A stretch of 64,000 bases of DNA from Ruminococcus flavefaciens AE3010 (GCF_000526795.1 NZ_JAGT01000001.1:2144001-2208000); one strand, 5' to 3'. Counted from the stretch's first letter, positions 14,728 through 24,085 are shown. Notes: generated by a model not told the origin, from the sequence alone. Numbers and translations are program-made.

Positions 14728-16431
14728 TTAATTCAGAGGCGGCAGCTGATCCATCTTTACGGGAAGAGACCTGTACACGCCATTGATATACCTTTGCAGT
14801 ACAGTGATATCAGCAGCTGTAATCGAGCCGTCTTTAAGCAGATCCGCACTTTCTCTCTGAAGATCGTTAAGCTCTATCTGACCTGTAACATACTTTCTGA
14901 GAGTGATAAGATCGAAGGAATTTATCTCGCCGTCGCCGTTTATGTCGCCCGAACCCTTTGGAACAACATCACTTACCTGCTTTTTATCGTCAGGAGGATT
15001 TGTTTTATCATCAGGATCGTTTTTGTCATCGCCGATGTTTGTATTATTATTTGTGTCCTGACCATTATCGTCCATTGCAACAAAGAGCTGAGTCCAGTAA
15101 TAACCATATGTGCTGTTCTGCTCATATGCGCAGCCGACGCCTATATGTGTGTACTCGGGACTAAGGATAGCTCTCCAGTGATTCGGTGAATTTTTCCACT
15201 GCTCGAAGGTCTGCTCGGCAGTTCCGAAGCCTGCTGCCAGATTCTCACCTGCGCAGGTCAAAGGGATAAGATTTGTATCTATGATAGTAGCGAAAGAATC
15301 GCCCATTTCATAATTGATCTCATCTTTCAGTATCTGTCTGATAAAGCTCAATGTAAGCGCGTCCTTCTTGGAAGAAGTGAAGCTCTTATTATTAGCAGCC
15401 CATTTTACGGTGATATTTTTTTCACTGAGCATATTCTTGGTCTTTTCGAGCTGTTCCGCAGTAAGCTCATCATTAAATATGAACTTTGCAGTATTCTGAA
15501 GGTTTACAAAGTCTATCTTGTTAACATTCCTGATAACTGCATTGATCGTATTGACAGCATCTTCATCAGCATCAACGGGAGTTATGACTCTGTCGTCGTC
15601 GCTCCACACAACGCTCAGGTTCTTGACCTGGAACTGTCTGTTGAGCTTTGCAAACTGATACTCGGTCACGTCCTCATTGAATTCAAATATACCGTCAACA
15701 TATGTATGCTCGGGGCATCCGCATTCTTCGAGGATCTCATTTATCCTGCCTATAGTTTCGTCATTGTTTTCGCAGGCTTCAACGTAGTCCAGATCATCGC
15801 CCCAGACAACAGCTATCTCATTTTCTGCGAAGCTTTGATCGAGCTTTTCGATAAGAGCAGCATCGAGCTCCTCATCGAAAACGAATCTGCCTGTTACGAA
15901 CTCATAATCAGGGCAATTATAGTTGTCGAGGATGGACCTTATCTCGTCAATGATAATATCGTCCACGATCCATGAGGTAAATTCAGTCTTGTCCTCATTC
16001 CACTGGACATTGATATTTCTCTCCTTGAGCATGTTTTCGATGTTTTCGACCTGCTTATTGAATGGATTATGAAGCTTGAAGGTCCTCTTGCCGGGACGAT
16101 AGTGAGCGAAATCAAAGATTATCTCTCTTGCACGCTCGCGTGCCTTATCGTCGAGGTAATAATGCTCTTTCAGAGGCTGAAGACGAGGAAGAAGCTCTTC
16201 GCCGTTCTTGGCTCTTTCAACATTCTCGGCATCGATCCTCTTATTTTCTTCTTCACGCGCCTCGTTTACGAGTCGGACGATCTCCTCGGATCTCTTCTTC
16301 AGATCAACATCTGATGGTTTTTCATCAACGGCATGAGTTCTGCAAGGACCATTCATAACAGAACAGCATACCATGATGACAGTCAGCAAAACGGCTGTCG
16401 CATCACGCCATAATCTCTTAACATTACTCAT
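14728..16431 (-). CDS. Secreted CAP-domain protein with four-repeat insertion and C-terminal dockerin
   Basis: A 567-aa protein. Signal peptide about 1-34. A CAP/SCP domain begins at 46 (SEEIVRLVNEAREEE, then LDDKARERAREIIFDFAHYR) and breaks off near 115. Four repeats of about 66 residues follow: 116-180, 181-246, 247-313 and 314-380. Each has the pattern F.F...L, then I.V.W, and ends I..IL. The CAP fold resumes near 390 with CAGENLAAGFGT, NSPNHWRAIL, HIGVG and YWTQLF. An Asp/Asn-rich linker leads to a dockerin at 494-551 (SGDINGDGEINSFDLITLRKY). GGGGGTG precedes the ATG. CAP domains bind or cleave varied partners; why one should be cellulosomal is unknown. The insertion inside the fold is unusual. 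Confidence 0.88.
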   Translation of the reverse strand: MSNVKRLWRDATAVLLTVIMVCCSVMNGPCRTHAVDEKPSDVDLKKRSEEIVRLVNEAREEENKRIDAENVERAKNGEELLPRLQPLKEHYYLDDKARERAREIIFDFAHYRPGKRTFKLHNPFNKQVENIENMLKERNINVQWNEDKTEFTSWIVDDIIIDEIRSILDNYNCPDYEFVTGRFVFDEELDAALIEKLDQSFAENEIAVVWGDDLDYVEACENNDETIGRINEILEECGCPEHTYVDGIFEFNEDVTEYQFAKLNRQFQVKNLSVVWSDDDRVITPVDADEDAVNTINAVIRNVNKIDFVNLQNTAKFIFNDELTAEQLEKTKNMLSEKNITVKWAANNKSFTSSKKDALTLSFIRQILKDEINYEMGDSFATIIDTNLIPLTCAGENLAAGFGTAEQTFEQWKNSPNHWRAILSPEYTHIGVGCAYEQNSTYGYYWTQLFVAMDDNGQDTNNNTNIGDDKNDPDDKTNPPDDKKQVSDVVPKGSGDINGDGEINSFDLITLRKYVTGQIELNDLQRESADLLKDGSITAADITVLQRYINGVYRSLPVKMDQLPPLN

Positions 16432-16625
16432 ACCTGCACCCCCTTTTAGAGAAAATTTCTCTCTGTTTATATTTTAGCACAAGTAAATATAATTTTAAAG
16501 AGGGTTTAGGGCAAATTAGCAAATTTCACAATTAAATTCTACGTTTTGTACAACAAAAATTATACTGCACGTAGTTTTTGTCTTTTCTTATCCTAAAAAT
16601 AATTCAAATATTTGGCTATATAGCG

Positions 16626-17081
16626 TTAATCTTTATCACTGTTATTAATTATTTCAGAAATCTGTCCGAAATAACGGTCTATAGAAAGGATATTTATCTT
16701 GATATACTCCTCGATGAGATCGATGACATCGCCGCTTTTTACGATAGCGTTTGTGAGCACAACGACCTCTCCGTTTTCATCTATGAACATCTTGCAGCCA
16801 AAGCAGCCCGGGTCTGCGTTGAAGTGGTTGACCAGCGCATAAAGGTCGGGACCTGCTTTTGTGAATACAGCTATCTTGCTGAGAGCAAGGCTGAGAGCGC
16901 CGTTCTCATCATTGAAGTGAATGAGGACAAAGGGCATTATCTCTTCGTAATTCGGGAGCTTTGTACGGAATCTTATAAGGTTCTCGTCCTCCTTGTTGAG
17001 CTCGTATGTTATTCCTCTCTTGTCAAGAAGGTCGCGGAATTCTGAGATCACTCTGTTTGTTTTGATATTATTGTTTTCCAT
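16626..17081 (-). CDS. YbjN-like domain protein
   Basis: A 151-aa acidic cytoplasmic protein. The start at 17081 is chosen for GGAGGAAATAAT directly upstream; the open frame extends 25 codons further without an RBS. The fold pattern (RVISEFRDLLDKRGITYEL, then IRFRTKLP..MPFVLIHF, then DLYALVNHFNADPGCFGCKM) matches the YbjN/T3SS-chaperone-like family of small alpha-beta proteins, which includes uncharacterised stress proteins. No partner gene is obvious. The assignment rests on pattern recognition only. Confidence 0.6.
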   Translation of the reverse strand: MENNNIKTNRVISEFRDLLDKRGITYELNKEDENLIRFRTKLPNYEEIMPFVLIHFNDENGALSLALSKIAVFTKAGPDLYALVNHFNADPGCFGCKMFIDENGEVVVLTNAIVKSGDVIDLIEEYIKINILSIDRYFGQISEIINNSDKD

Positions 17082-17176
17082 TATTATTTCCTCCAGTCGT
17101 GCATTTTCGTTTAAAATGCTATAACTCATTATATCATACTGCGCATTATTTGTCAATAATGATCTATAAAAGGGAA

Positions 17177-17200
17177 AAAGCGCCCGAAATCGAGCGCTTT
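17177..17200. terminator. Hairpin, probable terminator
   Basis: AAAGCGC and GCGCTTT, with an inner CG/CG pair, flank AAAT. On the minus strand it is followed by TTTCCC. It lies between the YbjN-like gene and the repeat region upstream of it. Confidence 0.5.
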
Positions 17201-17346
17201 GACCTTTAGGGTGGTTTATATGAAAAATGAAGATGTCTTGAACACTATTGTTTTCTTTCTCTTTCTCCTGTCTTGACTGTATTATAGAGCACGGATATGT
17301 GTATTTTGTGATAGAAAGCTGAATTAAAGAAAAAAACCTATTGAAA

Positions 17347-17460
17347 AATTGAGAATTGAAAATGTAGAATGGAGAATTATGGTATCGCTTACGCGATATT
17401 ATTCAAATCAGTCCGCATAGCGGACACATTCATTCTCAATTCTAAATTCTCAATTCTCAA
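17347..17460. repeat. MITE-like inverted repeat element (ATTGAGAATTG type)
   Basis: The left end has GAGAATTGAA and GGAGAATT and the right end has ATTCTCAATT twice, so the ends are inverted copies. Two small hairpins sit inside: ATCGCTTACGCGAT near 17384 and GTCCGCATAGCGGAC near 17411. The same ATTCTCAATTCTCAATT end recurs near 53060. It is non-coding and about 115 bp, typical of a small non-autonomous repeat. Confidence 0.6.
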
Positions 17461-17465
17461 TAAAA

Positions 17466-17486
17466 AGCGCGCACAATGTGCGCGCT
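17466..17486 (-). terminator. Terminator of the minus-strand lipoprotein gene
   Basis: AGCGCGCAC, loop AAT, GTGCGCGCT. On the minus strand TTTTTATTG follows. It is 5 nt beyond the stop codon at 17491. Confidence 0.8.
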
Positions 17487-17490
17487 CTTG

Positions 17491-18231
17491 TTACTTATCC
17501 ATACCTGATACAGTAAAGCTGACCTCCACATTTTTCCACTGGGCAAAGTCATCTCTGCTGACTATCTGTGCTGAGAAGCTGCCGTCGTTTACCTCGGTAG
17601 GCGAATTGGTATCGCCGTTGTTGAAGAGAGCTCCCTCAGCAGACCTTGCATCAGCGGGCAGACCGTCATCGCTGACCCATTCGTTGTAGATATTGGCGCG
17701 TACAGAGCCGCTTTCCGTATTGGTATAGCTCTTTTTCGCAAGCTCTATGTCCCTGCCGTCCACCTTTATTCCCTTGATAGTTATAACAGCATCGGGCATT
17801 GTCTTTTCCGCATCGTCGATTATAACTGCCGCAAAGCCAAGTCCCTTTACGACAAATTCGCCGTTGATATCTCCCGTGGTATCGTACCTGAAACCGTTGG
17901 TATCCGCAGTAACGCTCACGGTATAATCGCCGTTGCCCTCGATATGGGCTATACCCGCATCATAGGAGAGCTGATTGTTCTTGTGGTCGTCCTTGTCGCC
18001 AAGGTACTGGACGCTGAAGCTCTCGTCCGCTATGGCAAGATAAGCGTCCCCCGATACAGCGTCTACCGCGTCGTTGGCGTCAACGCCCTCGATAGTTTCC
18101 GATGCGGCTTCTGTGGCAGGCTCGGGAGCTTTAGTTGTACTGCTGCTTTTTTTGTCCTTGGAGCTGCACGAGGCTGCTCCAAAAAGCATTGCGAGAGCCG
18201 CAGCAGCAGCCGTTATTTTTCTGATATCCAT
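17491..18231 (-). CDS. Lipoprotein of unknown function
   Basis: A 246-aa protein with a lipoprotein signal (LFGAASC, Cys about residue 22), a Ser/Thr/Glu-rich linker to about residue 50, and a beta-rich domain with repeated YTVSVTADTNGFRYDT, INGEFVVKGLGFAAV and AVITIKGIKVDGRDI strands. The composition suggests one or two Ig-like or CBM-like sandwiches. It resembles regions seen beside glycoside hydrolases, but no family is recognised. It follows the ABC exporter genes on the same strand with a 22-nt gap, so it is probably co-transcribed with them. Confidence 0.75.
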   Translation of the reverse strand: MDIRKITAAAAALAMLFGAASCSSKDKKSSSTTKAPEPATEAASETIEGVDANDAVDAVSGDAYLAIADESFSVQYLGDKDDHKNNQLSYDAGIAHIEGNGDYTVSVTADTNGFRYDTTGDINGEFVVKGLGFAAVIIDDAEKTMPDAVITIKGIKVDGRDIELAKKSYTNTESGSVRANIYNEWVSDDGLPADARSAEGALFNNGDTNSPTEVNDGSFSAQIVSRDDFAQWKNVEVSFTVSGMDK

Positions 18232-18253
18232 GTTTTTACCCCTTCGTATATCA

Positions 18254-20146
18254 TCATGTCAGCTCGAACATTCCCGTATAGAGCTGATAGTACTTTCCGT
18301 GCTGAGCTATGAGCTCATTGTGGTTGCCGCGCTCGATTATCTTGCCGTGCTCCAGAACCATGATAGCGTGAGAATTGCGTACCGTGGACAGTCTGTGTGC
18401 GATAACGAATACCGTTCTGCCCTCCATAAGGGAGTCCATACCCTTTTCGATAAGAGCCTCTGTACGGGTATCGATAGAGCTTGTAGCCTCGTCGAGGATA
18501 AGCACGGGCGGGTCCGCAACGGCTGCTCTTGCAATGGCAAGGAGCTGTCGCTGTCCCTGTGAGAGGTTGGCACCGTCTGCGGTGAGCATGGTGTCGTAGC
18601 CGTTTTCAAGGTGTCTTATGAAGCTGTCCGCATTTGCAAGCCTTGCAGCTGCGTAGACCTCCTCGTCGGTGGCGTCAAGCTTTCCGTAGCGGATATTCTC
18701 CATGACAGTACCCGTGAAAAGATGGGTATCCTGCAAAACTATGGACTGTGAACGGCGCAGGTCGTCCTTCTTTATCTTGTTGATGTTTATGCCGTCGTAG
18801 CGTATCTTGCCCTCTGGCACATCGTAGAATCGGTTGATAAGGTTGATTATGGTGGTCTTTCCCGCACCTGTGGAGCCTACAAAGGCTATCTTCTGTCCCG
18901 GCTTCGCGTAGAGCGAGATACCGTTGAGAACAGTCTTGTTGGGCTCATAGCCGAATACCACATCGTCGAACTCCACATTGCCGCGGACTTCCTTGTAGGT
19001 AACGGTGCCGTCGGCCTTGTGGGGGTGTCTCCAAGCCCAGTGACCCGTGCGCTTGTCGGTCTCCTTTACAGAGCCGTCGGGAGCTATCTCCGCATTGACC
19101 AGCGTTACATAGCCCTCGTCAGTCTCGGGCTCCTCGTCGATAACGCGGAATATACGCTCAGCACCTGCAAGGGCAGTGAGCACGGAGTTGAACTGCTGTG
19201 ATACAGTGGTTATGGGGTGAGAGAATGAACGTGTGAACTGCAAATAGGAAACCACAGTGCCCACAGTCATGCCGCCTATGCCCTTTACTGCCATGATACC
19301 GCCTGCAATGGCTGTAACAGCGTAGTGTACATAGGACAGGTTGTTCATGATAGGCATGAGGATACTTGCAAAGGTATTGGCGTGAGTAGCCGCCTTGCAG
19401 AGCTCCTCGTTGAGAACGGTGAACTCTTCGTTTGCCTTGTCCTCGTGGTTGAACACCTTGACTACCTTTTGTCCGTCTATCATTTCCTCGATGTAGCCGT
19501 TGACGCTTCCCAGAGCCTTCTGCTGAGCAATGAAGCCCTTTCCGCTCCGTGAGCCCACAAAGCCGATGACTCTGATAATGATGAACAGCATAATGACCAC
19601 AAGTATGGTAAGTCTCCAGCTGTAGATGAGCATTGCGGCGAATACACCGATTATGGTTATGGCTGAGCTTATGAACTGGGCGATACTGTTGCTGAGCATT
19701 TCGCGGATAGCGTCCGTATCGTTGGTGTAGAGGCTCATGAGCTCACCGTGAGTGTGCTTGTCGAAGAAGCGTATGGGAAGCATTTCCATTTTGCAGAAAA
19801 GGTCGTTTCTTATACGCATAAGGGTGGTGGTGGATATTCTCAGCATGATGCGCATATACAGTAACGATGACAGTGCACCGCAGACGTATATAACTATCAT
19901 CACCATGAGTATGCCGATGAATTTTCCGTACTTCCAGTCACCTGTTTTAAGGGCGTCCTCAATGTTGTCGATTATGGGTTTTAACAGGTAGTTGCCTGCT
20001 ATGCCTGCTCCCGAGCTGATAAAAATCGCTATGACCACGAATACGAACTGTATGCGGAAGCCGTGCATATAGCTGAATATGCGTTTCAGCGTACCAAATG
20101 TATTCTCGGGCTTTGCCATTGGTCTTTGCTGCGGTTTAGGCGGCAT
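18254..20146 (-). CDS. ABC exporter half-transporter, catalytically complete subunit
   Basis: A 630-aa fused membrane/ATPase protein (type IV ABC exporter). Six membrane helices lie in residues 30-340. An extra hydrophilic segment sits before the ATPase (GHWAWRHPHKADGTVTYKEV). Walker A is GSTGAGKTT near residue 423, the signature is LSQGQ near 528, and Walker B is LILDEATSSID with the catalytic Glu. Its start overlaps the stop of the partner gene by 1 nt (TAATG). Such pairs (BmrC/BmrD, TM287/288 type) export drugs, lipids or peptides; the substrate cannot be told from sequence. Confidence 0.92.
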   Translation of the reverse strand: MPPKPQQRPMAKPENTFGTLKRIFSYMHGFRIQFVFVVIAIFISSGAGIAGNYLLKPIIDNIEDALKTGDWKYGKFIGILMVMIVIYVCGALSSLLYMRIMLRISTTTLMRIRNDLFCKMEMLPIRFFDKHTHGELMSLYTNDTDAIREMLSNSIAQFISSAITIIGVFAAMLIYSWRLTILVVIMLFIIIRVIGFVGSRSGKGFIAQQKALGSVNGYIEEMIDGQKVVKVFNHEDKANEEFTVLNEELCKAATHANTFASILMPIMNNLSYVHYAVTAIAGGIMAVKGIGGMTVGTVVSYLQFTRSFSHPITTVSQQFNSVLTALAGAERIFRVIDEEPETDEGYVTLVNAEIAPDGSVKETDKRTGHWAWRHPHKADGTVTYKEVRGNVEFDDVVFGYEPNKTVLNGISLYAKPGQKIAFVGSTGAGKTTIINLINRFYDVPEGKIRYDGININKIKKDDLRRSQSIVLQDTHLFTGTVMENIRYGKLDATDEEVYAAARLANADSFIRHLENGYDTMLTADGANLSQGQRQLLAIARAAVADPPVLILDEATSSIDTRTEALIEKGMDSLMEGRTVFVIAHRLSTVRNSHAIMVLEHGKIIERGNHNELIAQHGKYYQLYTGMFELT

Positions 20147-21891
20147 TATTCATCAGCTCCTTTCTGCTGTGAGTCATATACCTCGCGGTATATCTCACTT
20201 TTCTGCATGAGCTCGTCATGGGTGCCGATGTCGGTTATCTTACCGCCGTCCATGACGATTATGCGGTCAGCGTCCATGACGGAGGATATACGCTGAGCGA
20301 TGATGATAGTAGTGGTATCGGCAAGCTTTTCCCTGAAAGCCTTGCGGATACTGCTGTCGGTAGCTGTATCAACAGCGCTTGTCGAGTCATCGAGAATGAT
20401 TATCTTTGGCTTTTTCAGAAGAGCTCTTGCGATACAAAGTCTCTGCTTCTGACCGCCCGAAACGTTTACGCCGCCCTGTCCGAGATCGGTGTCGTAGCCG
20501 TCGGGGAAGCTCATAATAAAGTCATGTGCGCAGGCAGCCTTGCAGGCTTCCATTATCTCCTCGTCTGTGGCGTTCTCGTCGCCCCAGCGGAGATTGTCCC
20601 TGATAGTACCCGAGAAGAGCACGTTCTTCTGGAGCACCATAGCCACCTGATCTCTCAGGGTCTCAAGGGAGTATTCCTTTACATCGTGACCGCCTACCTT
20701 TACAGTGCCCGCAGTTGCGTCATAAAGACGGGGTATGAGCTGTACCAGCGAGGACTTTGAGGAGCCCGTACCGCCGATGATACCGATAGTTTCGCCCGAA
20801 GCAATATCCAAGCTGATATTTTCAAGGGCAAGATTGTTCATATCGTCGTAGTAGCTGAAGCTCACCTTGTCGAACACTACAGAGCCGTCCTCTGCGGAAA
20901 CGCCCTCGGCTGCGGAGTCCTTTATGGAGGGCTCCTCTGTAAGTACCTCATAGACACGCTGTATGGAAGCTCTTGATACAACGAACATGATGAAGAGCAT
21001 CGAAAGCATCATAAGTGAGAGAAGTATCTGTCCCACATACATGATGAAGCTTGAAAGCGCACCTGTTTCGATATCGCCGTCAACAGCCATATGTCCGCCG
21101 AAATAGAGGATAGCCGCTATACTGAAATACATTACCAGCTGCATTATGGGCATACCCAGTATTACCAGCTTTTCAGCAGCAAACTGAGCCTTGCGCACTG
21201 TAGAGGTGTTCTCCTCGAACTGTTTTTTCTCGTATTCCTCACGGGCAAAAGCCTTTACAACTCGGATACCGATGAGGTTTTCCTGTATCTTGCCGTTCAT
21301 TACGTCATACTGCTTCAGCATCTTCTCAAAGCGGGGATGCGCCTTTTTGATGATAAGCAGCACCGAGCAGCCCAGCAGGGGTATTGCAAAAAGAAATACC
21401 ACCGACAGCTTTGCATTCTGCCTGATCGCCATAACAGTTGCACATATCAGCATTATAGGCGAACGGAACGCCATTCGTATGAACATCATGAATGCGTTCT
21501 GTATATTTGTGACATCTGTTGTCAGTCTCGTTGTCAGTGAAGCTGTGGAGAACTTATCCACATTTGCAAAGGAAAAGCTCTGTACCTTGCGGAAAAGCCT
21601 GCTTCTCAGGTTCTTTGCAAAGCCCATTGCCGCAACAGCACTGAAGCGTGCCGCAAGAGCTCCGAAGCAGAGTGAGAATACAGCCATAAGCGCCATAAGT
21701 GCGCCCATTTTTGCCACATAGCCAATATCTCCCTTTTTGATACCGTTGTCGATTATCAGTGCCATTACCGCAGGTATGAGCACCTCCATGGCGACCTCTC
21801 CGATGATCGACACAGGAGACAGTATCGCCTGTTTCTTGTATTCTCCCACATTTGACAATACGGTTTTATACATACCGTCTGTTTTTTTCAT
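20146..21891 (-). CDS. ABC exporter half-transporter, degenerate-site subunit
   Basis: A 581-aa partner of the preceding-strand ABC gene. The start is taken at 21891 (MKKTDGMYKT), where AAAGGAGT has usable spacing; the frame is open 12 codons further. Six membrane helices are followed by an ATPase with an atypical Walker A (GGTGSSKSS), signature VSGGQ, and Walker B IILDDSTSAVD, where the catalytic Glu is replaced by Asp. This marks the non-hydrolysing site of a heterodimeric exporter, complementing the LSQGQ/Glu pattern of the other subunit. First gene of the exporter-lipoprotein operon. Confidence 0.92.
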   Translation of the reverse strand: MKKTDGMYKTVLSNVGEYKKQAILSPVSIIGEVAMEVLIPAVMALIIDNGIKKGDIGYVAKMGALMALMAVFSLCFGALAARFSAVAAMGFAKNLRSRLFRKVQSFSFANVDKFSTASLTTRLTTDVTNIQNAFMMFIRMAFRSPIMLICATVMAIRQNAKLSVVFLFAIPLLGCSVLLIIKKAHPRFEKMLKQYDVMNGKIQENLIGIRVVKAFAREEYEKKQFEENTSTVRKAQFAAEKLVILGMPIMQLVMYFSIAAILYFGGHMAVDGDIETGALSSFIMYVGQILLSLMMLSMLFIMFVVSRASIQRVYEVLTEEPSIKDSAAEGVSAEDGSVVFDKVSFSYYDDMNNLALENISLDIASGETIGIIGGTGSSKSSLVQLIPRLYDATAGTVKVGGHDVKEYSLETLRDQVAMVLQKNVLFSGTIRDNLRWGDENATDEEIMEACKAACAHDFIMSFPDGYDTDLGQGGVNVSGGQKQRLCIARALLKKPKIIILDDSTSAVDTATDSSIRKAFREKLADTTTIIIAQRISSVMDADRIIVMDGGKITDIGTHDELMQKSEIYREVYDSQQKGADE

Positions 21892-21932
21892 AGGCATGAC
21901 TCCTTTCTTCTTGTAAGCATAGTCCAACTTTT

Positions 21933-21961
21933 ATTATAACATTTCCTCACTTTGATGTCAA
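21933..21961 (-). promoter_or_regulatory. Consensus promoter of the ABC exporter operon
   Basis: Minus-strand TTGACA (21961-21956), 17 bp, TATAAT (21938-21933): a perfect match to both hexamers. Confidence 0.8.
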
Positions 21962-21975
21962 ATGTGAAACTGCCC

Positions 21976-22004
21976 TTGACAACCTTGGCAGACTATAGTA
22001 AAAT
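21976..22004 (+). promoter_or_regulatory. Promoter of the second CPBP protease gene
   Basis: TTGACA (21976-21981), 17 bp, TAAAAT (21999-22004). Only 14 bp separates its -35 from that of the divergent ABC promoter, so one regulator could affect both. Confidence 0.75.
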
Positions 22005-22060
22005 TATTATATCAGTACATAAGCAGACTGATGTCTGCCATATTAACGGAGGTATTCTAA

Positions 22061-23038
22061 ATGCTGAATTACAGACCAAAAATGTTTGATGAGGCTTCAA
22101 AGTCACACGCTTCAAAAAACATTTTCATAATCTCACTTATTTTTATAGCAGTTTTTATAGTTATAGCCATACTCGAATCCATTGTCCCGAGTATAATGAC
22201 CATGAAGCCGCTCCTTGAAGAATTGGCGGAAAACGACCTTATGGGCACCGCGGCGCTTTCAGATCCGGGGGCAGTCATGGACATTTCCATAAGAGTCGCT
22301 TCAAAACCCGATGTAATGCTCGTTGGGCTGTTCTCCACCATATTCGGCACCATATGCACACTGATATACTGCCGCTGCATCGAGGTGAGAAAGGTCTCAT
22401 CAATGGGCGCACGAAAGTCAAAGTTCTTACAGAATTACCTTTTGGGCTTCGTGATAGGTATCGCATTTATGACGGTGATATCACTTCTCGGCTTATTATT
22501 CGGCGTAAACAGCATAAAGCTCAGCGATGATATTGACTTTGGCTGGATAATGCTTTTCTTCTTCGGCTTCATCATTCAGGGCATGAGCGAGGAATTCATC
22601 TTCCGCGGATACTTTATGAACACCATTGGCGGAAGCGGCAAGCACACGCTGGTGGCAGTCGGTCTCAGCTCGCTGGCATTTGCAATCGCACATTGCGGAA
22701 ACTCGGGCTTCGGTCCGCTGCCCTTCTTCAATCTCATACTTTTCGGCGTATTCGCAGCTCTCTACATGATATTATTCGACAATATCTGGGGTGTATGCGC
22801 GATACACTCACTCTGGAACTTCACACAGGGCAATATCTACGGAATAAGTGTCAGCGGTACAGGTAATACTCCGTCCATATTCCGCACCACGGCAAAGAGC
22901 TCCCATGCTTTCCTCACAGGCGGAGATTTCGGCATCGAGGGCAGTATCTTCACCACTATTGTGCTTCTTGCAGCAACAGCACTGGTACTGTACGGCATAT
23001 CCAAGAAAGCCGCAGCACAGCCTGCGGAAGCAGCGTGA
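22061..23038 (+). CDS. CPBP-family intramembrane protease
   Basis: A 325-aa protein with about eight membrane segments. Family motifs are present: SEEFIFRGYF (EExxxR), FAIAHCGN, and AIHSLWNFTQGN. GGAGG lies 9 nt before the ATG. The C-terminal part after the last motif has the same organisation as the CPBP protein at 7258 (TGGDFGIEGS here, NGGKYGIEAS there), so the two are paralogues of one subfamily. Monocistronic, divergent from the ABC exporter. Substrate unknown. Confidence 0.88.
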   Translation: MLNYRPKMFDEASKSHASKNIFIISLIFIAVFIVIAILESIVPSIMTMKPLLEELAENDLMGTAALSDPGAVMDISIRVASKPDVMLVGLFSTIFGTICTLIYCRCIEVRKVSSMGARKSKFLQNYLLGFVIGIAFMTVISLLGLLFGVNSIKLSDDIDFGWIMLFFFGFIIQGMSEEFIFRGYFMNTIGGSGKHTLVAVGLSSLAFAIAHCGNSGFGPLPFFNLILFGVFAALYMILFDNIWGVCAIHSLWNFTQGNIYGISVSGTGNTPSIFRTTAKSSHAFLTGGDFGIEGSIFTTIVLLAATALVLYGISKKAAAQPAEAA

Positions 23039-23049
23039 CGCATAAAATA

Positions 23050-23087
23050 AACAGCCATAAAGAAGTAATTGCTTCTTTATGGCTGTT
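23050..23087. terminator. Bidirectional terminator
   Basis: A 16-bp perfect stem (23050-23065 with 23072-23087) and TAATTG loop between converging CPBP genes, with T runs on both sides. Confidence 0.85.
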
Positions 23088-23098
23088 TTGCATTTATA

Positions 23099-24085
23099 TT
23101 ATTTTTTTGTCGTCAGTATCAGAAGTACAAGGTAGATGAGCTGTACCGAGAACGCAAGTATGATACCAATTGAGGTCTTTGCAATGGCTATGCCGCGGCG
23201 GGACTGTGCAGGTGTGGAAACAGGTAACCTACAGCCCTTTCTGAACACCAGAAGCAATACAAAGCCGATTATTCCCATAATTATGAGTCCCAGAGATATA
23301 AGTCCCATTACAACTTCGTTGTCGTTGAACTCGCTCATCACAGTGACCATTGTGTTTATGAAGATATGAACTACCACCGACGGTATGATGGAATTGTGCT
23401 TCATGTCGATATGTCCCATGAATACGCCGATAAGGAACGCCAGCATGAACTGGGGAAGATTTCCGTGGGCAAGTCCGAAGAAGACTGCCGAAGCTACGAT
23501 GCCGAACCGCTGATTGGATTTGGAGAATATCTTCATCAGCGCTCCGCGGAAGAAGAGCTCCTCCGTGACAGGGGCGATAAAACAGGTGTATATGGTCATT
23601 ATGGCCAATCCGAGCCCTGTCTTGCCGTAGTCGTCGTCCATGACATCGGTGGTGAAACCGTACTGGGAAACTATGTCCTCGATACCCGAGGATATATAAG
23701 CCGCAGTCACCCATATGAAAAGTCCCGCAAGGCAGTGGGTAACTGCGTCCGAGAAGTGATAATCGCGGGTCTTTATAAGTGACGAGGGCTTTATTTTTGC
23801 CCATTTAAGTCCGATAAATGCAAATAATACGTTTGCCGTCAGGAATGTCAGCATATTAATAGCAACGAATATAGCTCCCTTGGTCATGTAATGGCTGACC
23901 GCTCCCGTTGAAGCGTCAGGATTCACAGCGCGGAGAATGGCTGTGATACCGATCATCAGAAGCATTGCAAATATATTGGAGCCCGCAAACTGGAACAGCG
24001 CCGTAAATCCGCCTATATTGTAAAATTTCCTGATAGTGTTCTTTTCCACCTTTGCAGGCTCAAAGGGCACCGAAAACTCGGGCAT
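23099..24085 (-). CDS. CPBP-family intramembrane protease, start codon apparently mutated
   Basis: From the first ATG this is a 328-aa membrane protein with VTEELFFRGAL (EExxxR), FGLAHGN and VVVHIFINT, so it is an intact CPBP core, of a different subfamily from the two plus-strand paralogues. The ATG at 24085 has no RBS. The frame stays open 67 codons upstream with protein-like sequence (NLTKQLEAKEKEY, DPFDNPTEFRWYRDDY), up to an ACG at 24286-24284 that sits 6 nt after AGGGA. The native start was therefore probably ATG at 24286, now ACG. The product may start rarely at ACG or be lost. Confidence 0.8.
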   Translation of the reverse strand: MPEFSVPFEPAKVEKNTIRKFYNIGGFTALFQFAGSNIFAMLLMIGITAILRAVNPDASTGAVSHYMTKGAIFVAINMLTFLTANVLFAFIGLKWAKIKPSSLIKTRDYHFSDAVTHCLAGLFIWVTAAYISSGIEDIVSQYGFTTDVMDDDYGKTGLGLAIMTIYTCFIAPVTEELFFRGALMKIFSKSNQRFGIVASAVFFGLAHGNLPQFMLAFLIGVFMGHIDMKHNSIIPSVVVHIFINTMVTVMSEFNDNEVVMGLISLGLIIMGIIGFVLLLVFRKGCRLPVSTPAQSRRGIAIAKTSIGIILAFSVQLIYLVLLILTTKK

